Assembly: GCA_902760805.1 (NCBI GenBank)
Contig: CACWHY010000018.1
Span: 1-64,000 of the forward strand
DNA length: 64,000 bases
From: Ruminococcus flavefaciens
Lineage (GTDB): Bacteria > Bacillota > Clostridia > Oscillospirales > Ruminococcaceae
Direction: 5' to 3'
Of this stretch, positions 33,507 through 42,703 are shown one piece after another. The translations under genes were made by a program, and so were the position numbers. The first letter of the stretch is position 1, and each line of letters begins with the position of its first letter. A model generated the notes under the pieces. The model was not told where the DNA came from. It ran no database searches and saw nothing but the letters and a program-made list of their open reading frames with translations.

Positions 33507-35327
33507 TCATGATTTTGTGCTTGAGGTAGACGGGATCGCATCCAGGCGTGTGAAGTAGCTCTCGGTGTATTCTCTGAACTGCTTGCGGAAGGTCTCGTCG
33601 TTCTCCTTAACGTCGTGGAGATAAGCGTGGAGGTTGGTCTTCTCGTCAGTTTCGATAAGGCAGCCTGCGATGTTTGAGCAGTGGTCTGAAACTCGCTCAA
33701 GGTTAGTGAGTATATCCTGGAAGATATATCCCAGCTCAACTGTACACTCGTCGTTTTGCAGGCGGCGGATATGGCGGTTTTTCAGCTCAGTGCTAAGGTT
33801 GTCCACCACCTCTTCAAGAGGCTCCACCTTGTGAGCGATGCTCAGGTCGTTGGTGATGTAAGCGTCGAAGGCACGCTCGATATTTTCGATGATAGCATCG
33901 GTGATGACCTTAAGCTCGTTTATGCACTCAGGTGAGAACTTGATGCCTTTCTCGTGCATTTCCTGAACGGACTCCAGCAGGTTTACCGAGTGATCCGAGA
34001 TACGCTCGAAATTGCCCACACAGTGCATCATTTTGGAGACCTTACGGCTGTCGGCGCCGGTAATGGAGCTCTTTGAGATCCTTACCAGATAGCTGTTGAT
34101 CTTGTCCTCAAAGTGGTCGATAAGGTCCTCACGCTCGATGATGGACTGAGCCATTTTCTCGTCATAGGCCGGAGCGATGAGCATATTGAGTGAGTCCTCG
34201 ATAGCCTCACGGGTGATGTTGGCCATTTCCACAGTAGCACTGCGGCAGGTCTCAACAGCCACGCTGGGGGTCTTGAGGAAGCGGTCATCCAGGCCGGCGA
34301 TCTTCATGCCGTCCTCCTCTGCGTCGTCCTTGCCGGGCTTGTCCCTGACGACCAGATGAGACAGCCAAACCAGCTGTTTTGTGAAAGGGAGGAACATAAC
34401 GGTAGTTGCCACGTTGAAAATAGTGTGCATGATAGCGATGCCCAGATAGCCTACAGTCTCGTTGAATATGCCGATACCCAGCACATTCTGGAGGAGCATG
34501 ATAACAGGCAGCAGCACGATCGTGCCGATGATCTTGACAAGGATATGGATCCAAGCCACACGCTTAGCGTCCTTGCTTACGCCGAATGTAGACAGCAGGG
34601 CGGTGACGCAGGTACCGATATTACAGCCCATGATGATAGGCAGAGCCATTCCGTAGGTGAGAGCTCCTGAGCGAGAGAAGACCATGAGGATACCGATGGA
34701 TCCGGCAGAGCTCTGGATTATTCCGGTGAAGCCAGCTCCCACAAGAACGCCCAGGATCGGGTTTTTGAAAGCGGTAAGTGTCTTCTGGAACTCAGGGGAG
34801 TTTGCCAGAGGATCCACGGAGTCAGACATAAGGGTCATGCCGGTCATGAGCACGGCAAATCCCACTAAAATTCGGCCAATGTCCTTTTTCTTGGCCTTTT
34901 TGCAGCCCATGATCATGATGATACCGATAAGGGCGATGATCGGCGAGAAGGATTCCGGCTTGAGCATTCTCAGCCAGATGCTGCTCTTTCCGTCAACTCC
35001 GCCAAGACAGAGGATCCAGGCTGTGAAGGTGGTGCCGATATTTGATCCGAAGCAGACGGCGATGGTCTCTGCCAGAGCCATGATGCCCGAATTTACGAAG
35101 CCCACCAGCATAACGGTCATAGCCGATGAAGACTGGATAGCGATAGTGACTATCATTCCAAGGAGGATAGCCATGAATTTGTTGGACGTCATCTTTTTGA
35201 GAGCGATCTCCAGCTTACCGCCGGTGAGCTTTTCAAGGCCGGTTGACATAACGTTCATTCCGTAGAGGAAGAAGGCAAGTCCGCCAAGCATGGTGAAGAT
35301 GTTGAAGATACTGAATTTTTCGTCCAT
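33507..35327 (-). CDS. Na+/phosphate cotransporter with PhoU-like C-terminus
   Basis: 606 aa. Residues about 1-320 are the membrane part with the two inverted Na/Pi-II repeats: 'TIAIQSSSAMTVMLVGFV' and 'TGIIQSSAGSIGILMVF' (QSSS/QSSA motifs that bind substrate), plus 'GSNIGTTFTA' and 'GCNIGTCVTA'. Residues about 345-590 are PhoU-like helices. The protein imports phosphate with sodium. It stands alone with its own promoter and terminator; no phosphate-box was recognised. Confidence 0.93.
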   Translation of the reverse strand: MDEKFSIFNIFTMLGGLAFFLYGMNVMSTGLEKLTGGKLEIALKKMTSNKFMAILLGMIVTIAIQSSSAMTVMLVGFVNSGIMALAETIAVCFGSNIGTTFTAWILCLGGVDGKSSIWLRMLKPESFSPIIALIGIIMIMGCKKAKKKDIGRILVGFAVLMTGMTLMSDSVDPLANSPEFQKTLTAFKNPILGVLVGAGFTGIIQSSAGSIGILMVFSRSGALTYGMALPIIMGCNIGTCVTALLSTFGVSKDAKRVAWIHILVKIIGTIVLLPVIMLLQNVLGIGIFNETVGYLGIAIMHTIFNVATTVMFLPFTKQLVWLSHLVVRDKPGKDDAEEDGMKIAGLDDRFLKTPSVAVETCRSATVEMANITREAIEDSLNMLIAPAYDEKMAQSIIEREDLIDHFEDKINSYLVRISKSSITGADSRKVSKMMHCVGNFERISDHSVNLLESVQEMHEKGIKFSPECINELKVITDAIIENIERAFDAYITNDLSIAHKVEPLEEVVDNLSTELKNRHIRRLQNDECTVELGYIFQDILTNLERVSDHCSNIAGCLIETDEKTNLHAYLHDVKENDETFRKQFREYTESYFTRLDAIPSTSSTKS

Positions 35328-35384
35328 GATAATAACTCCTTCGGTTATTTTTTTAGTGATCTCTTTCTACTTATCTAATATACT

Positions 35385-35412
35385 ATTATAGCGAAAAAAG
35401 TCTCTTCGTCAA
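35385..35412 (-). promoter_or_regulatory. Promoter of the Na/Pi cotransporter gene
   Basis: Leftward TTGACG (35412-35407), 16-bp spacer, TATAAT (35390-35385). Confidence 0.82.
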
Positions 35413-35453
35413 GGGGGAACGGAGATTTTTAACCTAAATTTAACATTGGGGCA

Positions 35454-35484
35454 TAAAAAAAGGCGCACCCCTCAGGTACGCCTT
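35454..35484 (-). terminator. Terminator of the purE-C-F-M operon
   Basis: AAGGCGTACC pairs with GGTGCGCCTT (one mismatch), followed on the minus strand by seven T. It closes the operon that starts at 43709. Confidence 0.85.
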
Positions 35485-35488
35485 GATG

Positions 35489-35956
35489 TTATTTAAGAAT
35501 TTGAGCCGTAATGAATAGAGCCACAGCGATGACTCCGCCGAAGACCAAAAACCGGAAGTAGCCCCGGGTGAGCTTATCCTCCTGGCCGGCGAAATAGAAG
35601 AACTGGGGGTCTCTTGGGTCGTAGCAGAGCATTTCCTCCGCACCGGCAAGATACCGCTCCTCGGTGTCTGCCAGCAGACTTGTAGCGGTTATCTCCTCGC
35701 CCACCTCTGTGGTGAACTCCACCACAGGGAAGACCTGTTTGCCACGGCTCTCAGTAGCGAAGCCTGTGACGGTACCGTAAGTAGGGAGGCTGCGCTCGAT
35801 GCGGCTGCGGATGGACATGATATGGGCAAAAAACGCCCCGCCCATGATCAGGTATACAGCGATGCCGCCGTAGAGCAGCATACCGAAGTGGAACGAAACT
35901 CCCAGCAGCGCCATTGAAAGCGCCGCAAGCATCATATCAGTTTTAGTGACCTTCAT
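35489..35956 (-). CDS. DUF3592-like membrane protein, last gene of the purE operon
   Basis: 155 aa. Membrane helices lie at about 8-45 and 132-153, with a soluble beta domain between ('YGTVTGFATESRGKQVFPVVEFTTE', 'LCYDPRDPQFFYF'). It is paralogous to 17628-18047, the first gene of the other purine operon; compare 'FADPRMPKTFYF' with 'YDPRDPQFFYF'. ATG 35956 has GGAG 7 nt upstream and starts 4 nt after the expansin stop. The role is unknown. Confidence 0.8.
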   Translation of the reverse strand: MKVTKTDMMLAALSMALLGVSFHFGMLLYGGIAVYLIMGGAFFAHIMSIRSRIERSLPTYGTVTGFATESRGKQVFPVVEFTTEVGEEITATSLLADTEERYLAGAEEMLCYDPRDPQFFYFAGQEDKLTRGYFRFLVFGGVIAVALFITAQILK

Positions 35957-35960
35957 AGCA

Positions 35961-36845
35961 TTACTCCGGGAACTGCACATGACCCTGAATGATCTCAGTG
36001 TCGTCTGTGGAAAGTGGTATGCCCTCGTCGATGATCACCTGGCCGTAGATGTCGGTGATCCGGAAGGTAAAGGGGCCTGCGCCCATTTTGTCGGACTCAA
36101 AGTAATTATAGTGCCGGCGCTGGATCTCCTGGAACTGTCCGTTCTCGTCCAGGTATTCCAGCCTTGTGATGGGGTATCTGTGGTTGCGCACCTGAACTCC
36201 GCACCAGAACTGAGTAGTCCCCTCCTTATACTTATAGCAAACAGGAGCGTCCGCCGCAGTATCAAGGGGGATGATCTTCCAGCTTACGGGGACCCTTCCC
36301 TTTTCCGCCGGAGCGATAAGGGGGAAGGCGTCAACGTGCAGGTCGAGGTCGCCCTTCTTGCCCTCAGGCAGAAGGTCAGTTACCAGCATATTTATGGTGC
36401 CCAGCTCGCCCGTCACCTGAATGTAAGCTCCGGCAAGCTGAGAGTTGTTATAGTCGGCCAAATTCATGGCAACAACGTAGTATCTCAGGTCCACAGGGTC
36501 CAGCATAGCGCAGCCGCCCTCATAGCCTCCGCCGTAGAAGGTGCCTTCGCCGGTATGTACGGTGCCCTTTGGCTCAAGGATACAGCTCTCGTCGATCTCC
36601 ACGTCCTCCGGGATCACCGGCTTTTGGGGAAAGTCCGGGTCTTTTCCCAGGAGGAAATCGCTGAGCAGGGTCAGGGTCTGAGAGCTCTGGCCGCTTTGTC
36701 TGGCAAGGATCAGGTCATAGACCGAGAGCCTTCCGTCGCTGTCGAAGTCGAAGGTCACATCTCCCGCAGAATAGCTTCCCAGAGAGACCGCACCGCCGGC
36801 AGTTATAACAGCAGCAGTCAGAGCAGAAAGGATCTTTCTTTTCAT
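35961..36845 (-). CDS. Bacterial expansin with N-terminal dockerin-like segment
   Basis: 294 aa, secreted (signal about 1-27). Residues about 28-70 hold one clear dockerin EF-hand loop ('DFDSDGRLSVYDLILAR') and a possible degenerate second half. Residues about 95-195 are expansin domain D1: Thr102, Asp157 in 'VTDLLPEG' and Asp168 match active residues of B. subtilis EXLX1, while the tyrosine after 'VTDL' is Leu159. Residues about 200-294 are the CBM63-like D2 with Trp214 and 'VQVRNHRYPI', ending 'GHVQFPE' like EXLX1. It should loosen plant walls without hydrolysis. It lies 27 nt after purM in the purine operon. Confidence 0.9.
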   Translation of the reverse strand: MKRKILSALTAAVITAGGAVSLGSYSAGDVTFDFDSDGRLSVYDLILARQSGQSSQTLTLLSDFLLGKDPDFPQKPVIPEDVEIDESCILEPKGTVHTGEGTFYGGGYEGGCAMLDPVDLRYYVVAMNLADYNNSQLAGAYIQVTGELGTINMLVTDLLPEGKKGDLDLHVDAFPLIAPAEKGRVPVSWKIIPLDTAADAPVCYKYKEGTTQFWCGVQVRNHRYPITRLEYLDENGQFQEIQRRHYNYFESDKMGAGPFTFRITDIYGQVIIDEGIPLSTDDTEIIQGHVQFPE

Positions 36846-36872
36846 AGCTTTATCCTCAGCCCGTGATCGGTC

Positions 36873-37910
36873 TTAGCAGATGATAACGCCCTCGTCGGAC
36901 TCTACCAGCTCGCCCAGGATATATGCGTCCTCGCCGGCAGCCTTGATAGCAGCCACAGCCTTGTCAGCGTCGTTCTTGTCAACAGAAACGACCATGCCAA
37001 CGCCCATGTTGAAGGTGTTGAACATATCACGCTCCGGGATGCTTCCGCTGCGAGCGATGAGGTCGAAGATCGGCAGCACCTGAACGGCGTTGCGCTCGAT
37101 CTTAGCAGCCAGTGTCTTAGGCAGAGCACGGGGGATATTCTCGTAGAAGCCGCCGCCTGTGATGTGAGAAACGCTCTTTACGGTAACGCTCTCCATAAGG
37201 CTCATGATAGCCTTGACGTAGATCCTTGTGGGGGTGAGGAGAGTCTCGCCCAGGGTAGCGCCCAGGTCGTCGAAGTGCATATTGAGGTTAGCCTCGTTCA
37301 CATCGAATACCTTTCTTACCAGAGAGAAGCCGTTGGAGTGAACGCCGCTTGACTTGATAGCGATGAGCACATCTCCGGCCTTCTGAGTTTCGGGGCGGAA
37401 GATCTTGTTCTTGTCAACAACTCCCACGGAGAAGCCGGCAAGGTCGTACTCGTCCTCGGGCATAAGGCCGGGGTGCTCGGCAGTTTCGCCGCCGATAAGA
37501 GCGCAGCCTGCCTGAACACAGCCCTCAGCAACGCCGGAAACGATCTGAGCGATCTTCTCGGGAACGTTCTTGCCGCAGGCGATGTAGTCAAGGAAGAACT
37601 GGGGCTTAGCGCCGCAGCAGATGATATCGTTGACGCACATAGCAACGCAGTCGATACCGACAGTATCGTGCTTATCCATGATGAATGCGATCTTGATCTT
37701 AGTGCCTACGCCGTCTGTTCCTGAAACGAGAACAGGCTTTTCGATACCGGTCAGGTCGAGCTCGAAGAGTCCGCCGAAGCCGCCTATGCCGGAGAGAGCT
37801 CCGGGGGTCATAGTGCGGGCGATGTGGGTCTTCATGAGCTCAACAGCCTTATAACCGGCAGTTACGTCAACGCCGGCCTTTTTATAGCTTTCAGAAAAAC
37901 TGTTGTTCAT
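36873..37910 (-). CDS. purM: Phosphoribosylformylglycinamidine cyclo-ligase (AIR synthetase)
   Basis: 345 aa, typical length. It closes FGAM to AIR using ATP. Family motifs: '[13 protein letters not shown]', '[16 protein letters not shown]', '[14 protein letters not shown]' and '[16 protein letters not shown]'. It follows purF and precedes the expansin gene. Confidence 0.95.
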   Translation of the reverse strand: MNNSFSESYKKAGVDVTAGYKAVELMKTHIARTMTPGALSGIGGFGGLFELDLTGIEKPVLVSGTDGVGTKIKIAFIMDKHDTVGIDCVAMCVNDIICCGAKPQFFLDYIACGKNVPEKIAQIVSGVAEGCVQAGCALIGGETAEHPGLMPEDEYDLAGFSVGVVDKNKIFRPETQKAGDVLIAIKSSGVHSNGFSLVRKVFDVNEANLNMHFDDLGATLGETLLTPTRIYVKAIMSLMESVTVKSVSHITGGGFYENIPRALPKTLAAKIERNAVQVLPIFDLIARSGSIPERDMFNTFNMGVGMVVSVDKNDADKAVAAIKAAGEDAYILGELVESDEGVIIC

Positions 37911-37973
37911 ATATGGTCCTCCGTTTTCATTTTTTGGGGGAATGGATCCCGATGATCTTTTATCAGGTCAAAA

Positions 37974-39398
37974 TTATTCCTTGCCGCTCCAGCAGTATGT
38001 GCAGAGCTGGCACTCTGGCAGTCCCACAGCCTTCACCTTGCCGGGAAGTGACTGGAACTCCAGAGAAGTGAGCTTGAGTCTGCGGCAGATCTCATCACGC
38101 ATACGCTTGCCACGGTCGGTGTTGGTATCGCTGTACTCAGCCAGATACTTAACGCCCTCCTCGCCCTCGAACTCGTCGATGATCTGACGAGCGATGAGCT
38201 CCAGCTCGGAATGGCTCCGTGAGAAGTTGAGGTACTTACAGCCGTACATGATCGGCGGGCAGGCTGAGCGCATATGCACTTCCTTGGCGCCGTTCTCATA
38301 CAGGAACTCAACGGTCTCTCTCATCTGAGTGCCACGAACGATACTGTCGTCCACGAAGAGGAGCTTTTTGCCCTCGATCAGTTCGTGAACAGGGATCAGC
38401 TTCATCTTAGCCACCTGATTTCTCATGCTCTGGTTAGTTGGCATGAAGCTGCGGGGCCAAGTGGGGGTGTACTTGATGAAGGGTCTTGCGAAGGGTATGC
38501 CGCTGCGGTTAGCGTAGCCGATAGCGTGGGGAGTTCCCGAATCCGGCACACCGCAAACGTAGTCCACATCGGGGAGCCTTCCGGCAGCGATGTCGTTCTC
38601 GGCCATGATCTCGCCGTTGCGTGTACGCATGACCTCAACGTTGACGCCCTCATAGCAGGCGGTGGGGTAGCCGTAGTAGGTCCACAGGAAGGTACAGACC
38701 TTCATCTGTGAGGGATCGCCCTGAGCCAGCACCTCAACACCGTTAGCAGTCATCTCCACGATCTCGCCGGCCTGGAGCTCTTTGTAGGTCTCATAGCCCA
38801 GCTTCTGGAATGCGAAGGACTCAGTTGAAAGGCAGAATCCGTCCCAGCGCTTACCTATTATAATGGGGAGGCGGCCGTAGCGGTCTCTTGCAGCGATGAT
38901 GCTGTTTTTAGTGAGGATGATCAGAGACATAGTGCCCTCGATCTTGCTCTGAGCGTAGCGTATGCCCTCAACGAAGGAATCTCTCTGAGCGATAAGGGCT
39001 CCGATGAGGTCACCTGAGTTGATATTTCCGCTGCTCATAGCCTCGAAGTTAGCGCAGCCCTTTTCCAGGAGCTCGTCCACCAGAGCGTCGGCATTTCTGA
39101 TGATACCGACTGAGCAAACGGCGTAAAGTCCCAGCTTTGAGCGCACCATGATAGGCTGAGGGTCGGTATCGCTGATACAGCCGATACACAGTCTTCCCCT
39201 CATATTGACAACATCGTTCTCGAACTTCGTTCTGAAGGGCGAGTTCTCGATGCTGTGGATACTTCTTTGAAATCCTCTGTCTTCGCAGTAGGAGGTCATA
39301 CCGCCTCTGCGTGTACCAAGATGTGAGTGATAGTCCGTTCCGAAGAAAACGTCCGTTATGCAGTCATTTTTTGAAGCTGCACCGAAAAATCCTCCCAT
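37974..39398 (-). CDS. purF: Amidophosphoribosyltransferase-like protein with degenerate glutaminase domain
   Basis: 474 aa. The phosphoribosyltransferase half is intact: 'VCGVPDSGTPHAIGYANRSGIPF', 'FMPTNQSMRNQVAKMKL' and the PRPP loop 'KKLLFVDDSIVRGTQMRETV'. The N-terminal glutamine amidotransferase half is not: canonical PurF begins at a catalytic Cys (CGVFG), while this one starts 'MGGFFGAASK'; the substrate Arg motif and the 'HNG' oxyanion motif are also missing. Proteins of this form recur in Clostridia. It may use free ammonia, or a partner supplies the glutaminase. It lies in purine order between purC (3 nt) and purM. Confidence 0.9.
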   Translation of the reverse strand: MGGFFGAASKNDCITDVFFGTDYHSHLGTRRGGMTSYCEDRGFQRSIHSIENSPFRTKFENDVVNMRGRLCIGCISDTDPQPIMVRSKLGLYAVCSVGIIRNADALVDELLEKGCANFEAMSSGNINSGDLIGALIAQRDSFVEGIRYAQSKIEGTMSLIILTKNSIIAARDRYGRLPIIIGKRWDGFCLSTESFAFQKLGYETYKELQAGEIVEMTANGVEVLAQGDPSQMKVCTFLWTYYGYPTACYEGVNVEVMRTRNGEIMAENDIAAGRLPDVDYVCGVPDSGTPHAIGYANRSGIPFARPFIKYTPTWPRSFMPTNQSMRNQVAKMKLIPVHELIEGKKLLFVDDSIVRGTQMRETVEFLYENGAKEVHMRSACPPIMYGCKYLNFSRSHSELELIARQIIDEFEGEEGVKYLAEYSDTNTDRGKRMRDEICRRLKLTSLEFQSLPGKVKAVGLPECQLCTYCWSGKE

Positions 39399-39401
39399 AT
39401 C

Positions 39402-40121
39402 TTATTCTCCCATGAGTCTCTTCATGATTTCCTGATAAGCCTCTTCAACGCCGCCCATATCTCTGCGGAAGCGATCCTTGTCCAGCTTCTCGTGAGTAGT
39501 AGAATCCCAGAAGCGGCAGGTATCGGGAGAGATCTCATCAGCCAAGATGATAGTACCGTCGGAGGTCTTGCCGAACTCGATCTTGAAGTCGATGAGGTCG
39601 ATGTTAAGGCCCTTGAAGAACTTCACCATGAACTCGTTTACCTTGAAAGCGTACTTAGCGATAGTGTCCAGATCTTCCTTTGTAGCGATGCCAAGAGCAA
39701 GAGCGTAGTAGTCGTTGATGAAGGGATCGCCCAGGTCGTCGTTCTTATAGCTGTATTCAAGGATCGGGCAAAGGAGCTGCTTGCCTTCCTCAACGCCCAT
39801 TCTCTTGGAGAAGCTGCCTGCGGCCACGTTTCTGATGATGACCTCAAGGGGAACGATAGAGACCTTCTTAACGATAGTCTCACGGTCGCTGATCTCCTCT
39901 ACGAGATGAGTGGGAACGCCCTCCTTCTCCAGCATCTTGAACATGAAGTTGGTCATACGGTTGTTGATGACGCCCTTGCCGGAGATAGTGCCCTTCTTTT
40001 CGCCGTTGAAAGCGGTAGCATCGTCCTTGTAATCCACGATAACGAGGTCGGGGTCGTTTGTAGCGAAGACCTTCTTAGCCTTGCCCTCATAGAGCTGTTC
40101 CAGTTTTTCAATGTTTGCCAT
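39402..40121 (-). CDS. purC: SAICAR synthetase
   Basis: 239 aa, normal length. It joins CAIR and aspartate with ATP. Motifs: '[10 protein letters not shown]', '[17 protein letters not shown]', '[16 protein letters not shown]', 'LIDFKIEFG' and '[15 protein letters not shown]'. AAGGAGG precedes the ATG. The 71-nt gap upstream holds a CCTGCA-AGGA-TGCAGG hairpin and a TATAAT box on the minus strand (about 40160-40170 region), so a secondary promoter is possible. Confidence 0.96.
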   Translation of the reverse strand: MANIEKLEQLYEGKAKKVFATNDPDLVIVDYKDDATAFNGEKKGTISGKGVINNRMTNFMFKMLEKEGVPTHLVEEISDRETIVKKVSIVPLEVIIRNVAAGSFSKRMGVEEGKQLLCPILEYSYKNDDLGDPFINDYYALALGIATKEDLDTIAKYAFKVNEFMVKFFKGLNIDLIDFKIEFGKTSDGTIILADEISPDTCRFWDSTTHEKLDKDRFRRDMGGVEEAYQEIMKRLMGE

Positions 40122-40192
40122 TGTAAATTCCTCCTTGAGAATTATATAAATGTATGTATGTGCAATCCTGCATCCTTGCAGGAATTGTAGGC

Positions 40193-40393
40193 TTATTCCT
40201 CTGTGATGTCGCTGACGGGAGTGACGATCACCTTTCCGTTCTCGTCAAGCAGCGGAGTTATGCCGTCGGGGGAGTGCATGAGCAGATAGTTGACACCGGT
40301 CACGGTATCCACAACTACCTCTGCGGCGCCCAGCCCGAAGGACTGAGACTCCTTGGAAATAAATCTTTTGGGCTTTTTTTCCTTGTTGAACAT
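40193..40393 (-). CDS. Small DUF6440-like protein
   Basis: 66 aa, soluble. It has the pattern '[29 protein letters not shown]' region of the small DUF6440 family, common in Firmicutes and of unknown function. It begins 3 nt after the HAD gene, so it belongs to the operon. Confidence 0.7.
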   Translation of the reverse strand: MFNKEKKPKRFISKESQSFGLGAAEVVVDTVTGVNYLLMHSPDGITPLLDENGKVIVTPVSDITEE

Positions 40394-40396
40394 AAG

Positions 40397-41047
40397 CTAT
40401 TCCTTTCCCAGCAGGATATCTGCTGCCTCTGAGGGAGTTTCGGCAATGATCTGAGCCCCTGAGAGCTCCTCACGGTCGCCGTAGCCCCACAGTACACCCA
40501 TACATGGGATCTTGCATTTTTCTGCGCCCAGAACGTCCTGTTCACGGTCGCCTATCATGATGACGCGGGAGCGGTCGGTGATCCCGGCCTGAGCCAAAAC
40601 GTACTCGATCACGTCGTTTTTATCGTCACGGCTGCCGTCAAGAGCAGCGCCGCCGATGATCTCAAAGAATTGTGAGAGCTCGTACCTGTCCATGATCTGA
40701 CGGGCGAACTTCTCCGGCTTGCTGGTGGCCACAAGAAGGCGCTTCCCGGCGTTTTTTAGCCGAAGGAGCATCTCCGGGATCCCGGGGAACACGCCGTTCT
40801 CGAAAAGTCCGATGGTGGCGTATCTTTCACGGTAGATCTTTATGGCCTCTTGGGTCTGAGCCTGGTCGAGCCCGCAAAACCGTGGGAAGGACACATAAAG
40901 CGGAGGCCCCACGAAGCACATCATGTTCTCCGGCTGGGGGAGCCCCATTTGGGAGAGAGCGTGCTTTGCGCAGTTGATTATACCGGGAGCGGAGTCTGTA
41001 AGAGTTCCGTCCAGGTCGAATAAAAGGTCGCTGTATCTGCTCATCAC
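40397..41047 (-). CDS. HAD-family phosphatase (phosphoglycolate phosphatase-like)
   Basis: 216 aa. HAD motifs: I 'LLFDLDGTLTDSAPGI', II 'LLVATSKPEKFA', III/IV 'VIMIGDREQDVLGAEK'. The helical cap after motif I is of the Gph/PpaX type. Its start overlaps the purE stop. Physiological substrate unknown; 2-phosphoglycolate or nucleotide phosphates are possible. Confidence 0.9.
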   Translation of the reverse strand: MMSRYSDLLFDLDGTLTDSAPGIINCAKHALSQMGLPQPENMMCFVGPPLYVSFPRFCGLDQAQTQEAIKIYRERYATIGLFENGVFPGIPEMLLRLKNAGKRLLVATSKPEKFARQIMDRYELSQFFEIIGGAALDGSRDDKNDVIEYVLAQAGITDRSRVIMIGDREQDVLGAEKCKIPCMGVLWGYGDREELSGAQIIAETPSEAADILLGKE

Positions 41048-41544
41048 AGTGCTGCGATCTGCTCCTGAAGAGCCTTGTCCTTGGCGATAACGCCCTCAGC
41101 CATAGCCTTTTTCTCGGCAGCCAGCTTTGCGGCCAGCTCCTCATCAGCGATAGCCAGCATCTGAACAGCCAGCACAGCGGCATTCTTTGCGCTGTCTATG
41201 CCAACGGTAGCCACAGGCACTCCGGGCGGCATCATAACGGTAGCCAGAAGAGCGTCAACACCCTCCAGAGCCTTTGACTTCATGGGGATGCCGATAACGG
41301 GGAGAGTTGTGTGTCCGGCAACTACGCCGGCCAGGTGAGCTGCCATGCCGGCGGCACAAATGATAGCACCGAAGCCGCTGTCTCTTGCGCTTGCTGCGAA
41401 CTGGCAGGCCTCAGCGGGGGTGCGGTGAGCGCTCATGACTCTGCACTCGAACTCCACGCCGTATTTTTTCAGCTCAGTGAGAGCTGACTTTACAACGGGG
41501 AAGTCACTGTCGCTTCCCATGATAACTGCAACTTTTTTTGACAT
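41044..41544 (-). CDS. purE: N5-carboxyaminoimidazole ribonucleotide mutase
   Basis: 166 aa. Motifs 'IMGSDSDFPVVKSA', catalytic His in 'MSAHRTPAEA', 'ICAAGMAAHLAGVVAGHT' and 'PVIGIPM' mark PurE. Class I enzymes need N5-CAIR from PurK, which is not in the window. ATG 41544 has GGAG 8 nt upstream; an in-frame ATG at 41583 lies inside the preceding gene. Confidence 0.95.
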   Translation of the reverse strand: MSKKVAVIMGSDSDFPVVKSALTELKKYGVEFECRVMSAHRTPAEACQFAASARDSGFGAIICAAGMAAHLAGVVAGHTTLPVIGIPMKSKALEGVDALLATVMMPPGVPVATVGIDSAKNAAVLAVQMLAIADEELAAKLAAEKKAMAEGVIAKDKALQEQIAAL

Positions 41545-41545
41545 T

Positions 41546-42673
41546 TCAATTACTCCATTCTGCCGCCGGAGCGGTCGATCCATCTTGTAGTGAGCCAGGG
41601 GACTGTTCCCCGGGAACAGCAGCCTCGCCCTCTTCCGGGGGAAGCTCAGGCGGGGGATAATCCGGCTCCTGCTGAGTGAATGAGCCCGAGACAGCCGTCA
41701 GGTCGCTCTCAGAGCCGCTGTATTCGATCTCAGCCTTGTATTCGCCCCTAAGGGACTTTTTCTGACCGGTCTCGTCCGAGTAGCCGATCTCAGTGTCAGC
41801 AGTGACGGTGACCAGGAAGTGAGGCCGTCCGTCCTCTGAGCGTTTTTCATAAATGTAAACATCTGAGATGCCCATCAGCTTTTTTGAGAGGATCTTGTGG
41901 TCCTCGGGGAAGAGCTGAGAGAAGCCGGCTCTGCTGCCGGTAGTCAGCTTTGAGAGCATCTCGTCATCGCCGGTGAAGGCGTATTGTATGTAGCTGCCGG
42001 CTCCGGCAGTCATTTTCTCGATCATAGGCACAGTGAGCTTAGACAGCAGCACACGGCTGACGATGTCCACGGTGTAGTCCTTTCCCATGACGCTGCCGCT
42101 GACGGTAGCACGCTTGAAAAGGAGCTCGCCGCCGCTGACGCAGTAAATGTAGTCGCCCACAGCGCTTGACAGGGTGAGCTCATCGCTTCTGAGAGCGCAT
42201 GACTGCCAGGCTCTTCCGGAGAAGGGGATGAAGCTGCTGCTGTAAAGCACAGTAGTGCCGTCCTCAGCGGATTCAGCGGTATACAGCTCAAGGCCGCCCA
42301 CCTCTCTGCGGATTATGCTGCTGTAGATGAAAGGCACGCTGACGTCGCCCTCGTAGTCGATACAGCCCCAGAGGGTCCTGCCGCCGATGCGTTTTGCAGC
42401 GATACAGCGGTCCTCTCCTGCGAATTTCAGCTCCTGCCATTCGGGAGCCACGATCAGGCGCTCACTGCTGTCGATAAGGCCGCAGCTGCCTGAGCTGTCC
42501 TGAAAGATCCTGTTCCCGTCGGAGTCCGCCTCCAGCAGCTTAGCCACATCGACTGAGCCGCCTCCCACGCCGGTATCGCCGGTATCGTTCCGGTAAAACC
42601 TGGTGATCGCAACGGCAAGTATGATGATAACAGCGAAGAGCAGTGTTGCCAGAAGCCTTGTATGCTTATTCAA
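41546..42673 (-). CDS. Membrane-anchored WG-repeat-like protein
   Basis: 375 aa. One N-terminal helix (about 7-25) anchors an extracytoplasmic domain. Residues about 40-125 contain WG-type repeats such as 'LWGCIDYEGDVSVPFIYSSI' and 'SCGLIDSSERLIVAPEW'. The C-terminus is a P/E/G-rich tail. It precedes purE by 1 nt and follows the GT2 gene by 30 nt. Function unknown. Confidence 0.75.
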   Translation of the reverse strand: MNKHTRLLATLLFAVIIILAVAITRFYRNDTGDTGVGGGSVDVAKLLEADSDGNRIFQDSSGSCGLIDSSERLIVAPEWQELKFAGEDRCIAAKRIGGRTLWGCIDYEGDVSVPFIYSSIIRREVGGLELYTAESAEDGTTVLYSSSFIPFSGRAWQSCALRSDELTLSSAVGDYIYCVSGGELLFKRATVSGSVMGKDYTVDIVSRVLLSKLTVPMIEKMTAGAGSYIQYAFTGDDEMLSKLTTGSRAGFSQLFPEDHKILSKKLMGISDVYIYEKRSEDGRPHFLVTVTADTEIGYSDETGQKKSLRGEYKAEIEYSGSESDLTAVSGSFTQQEPDYPPPELPPEEGEAAVPGEQSPGSLQDGSTAPAAEWSN

Positions 42674-42703
42674 GGGAGATCACCTCCGGCTTGCAGGGGA
42701 GCC

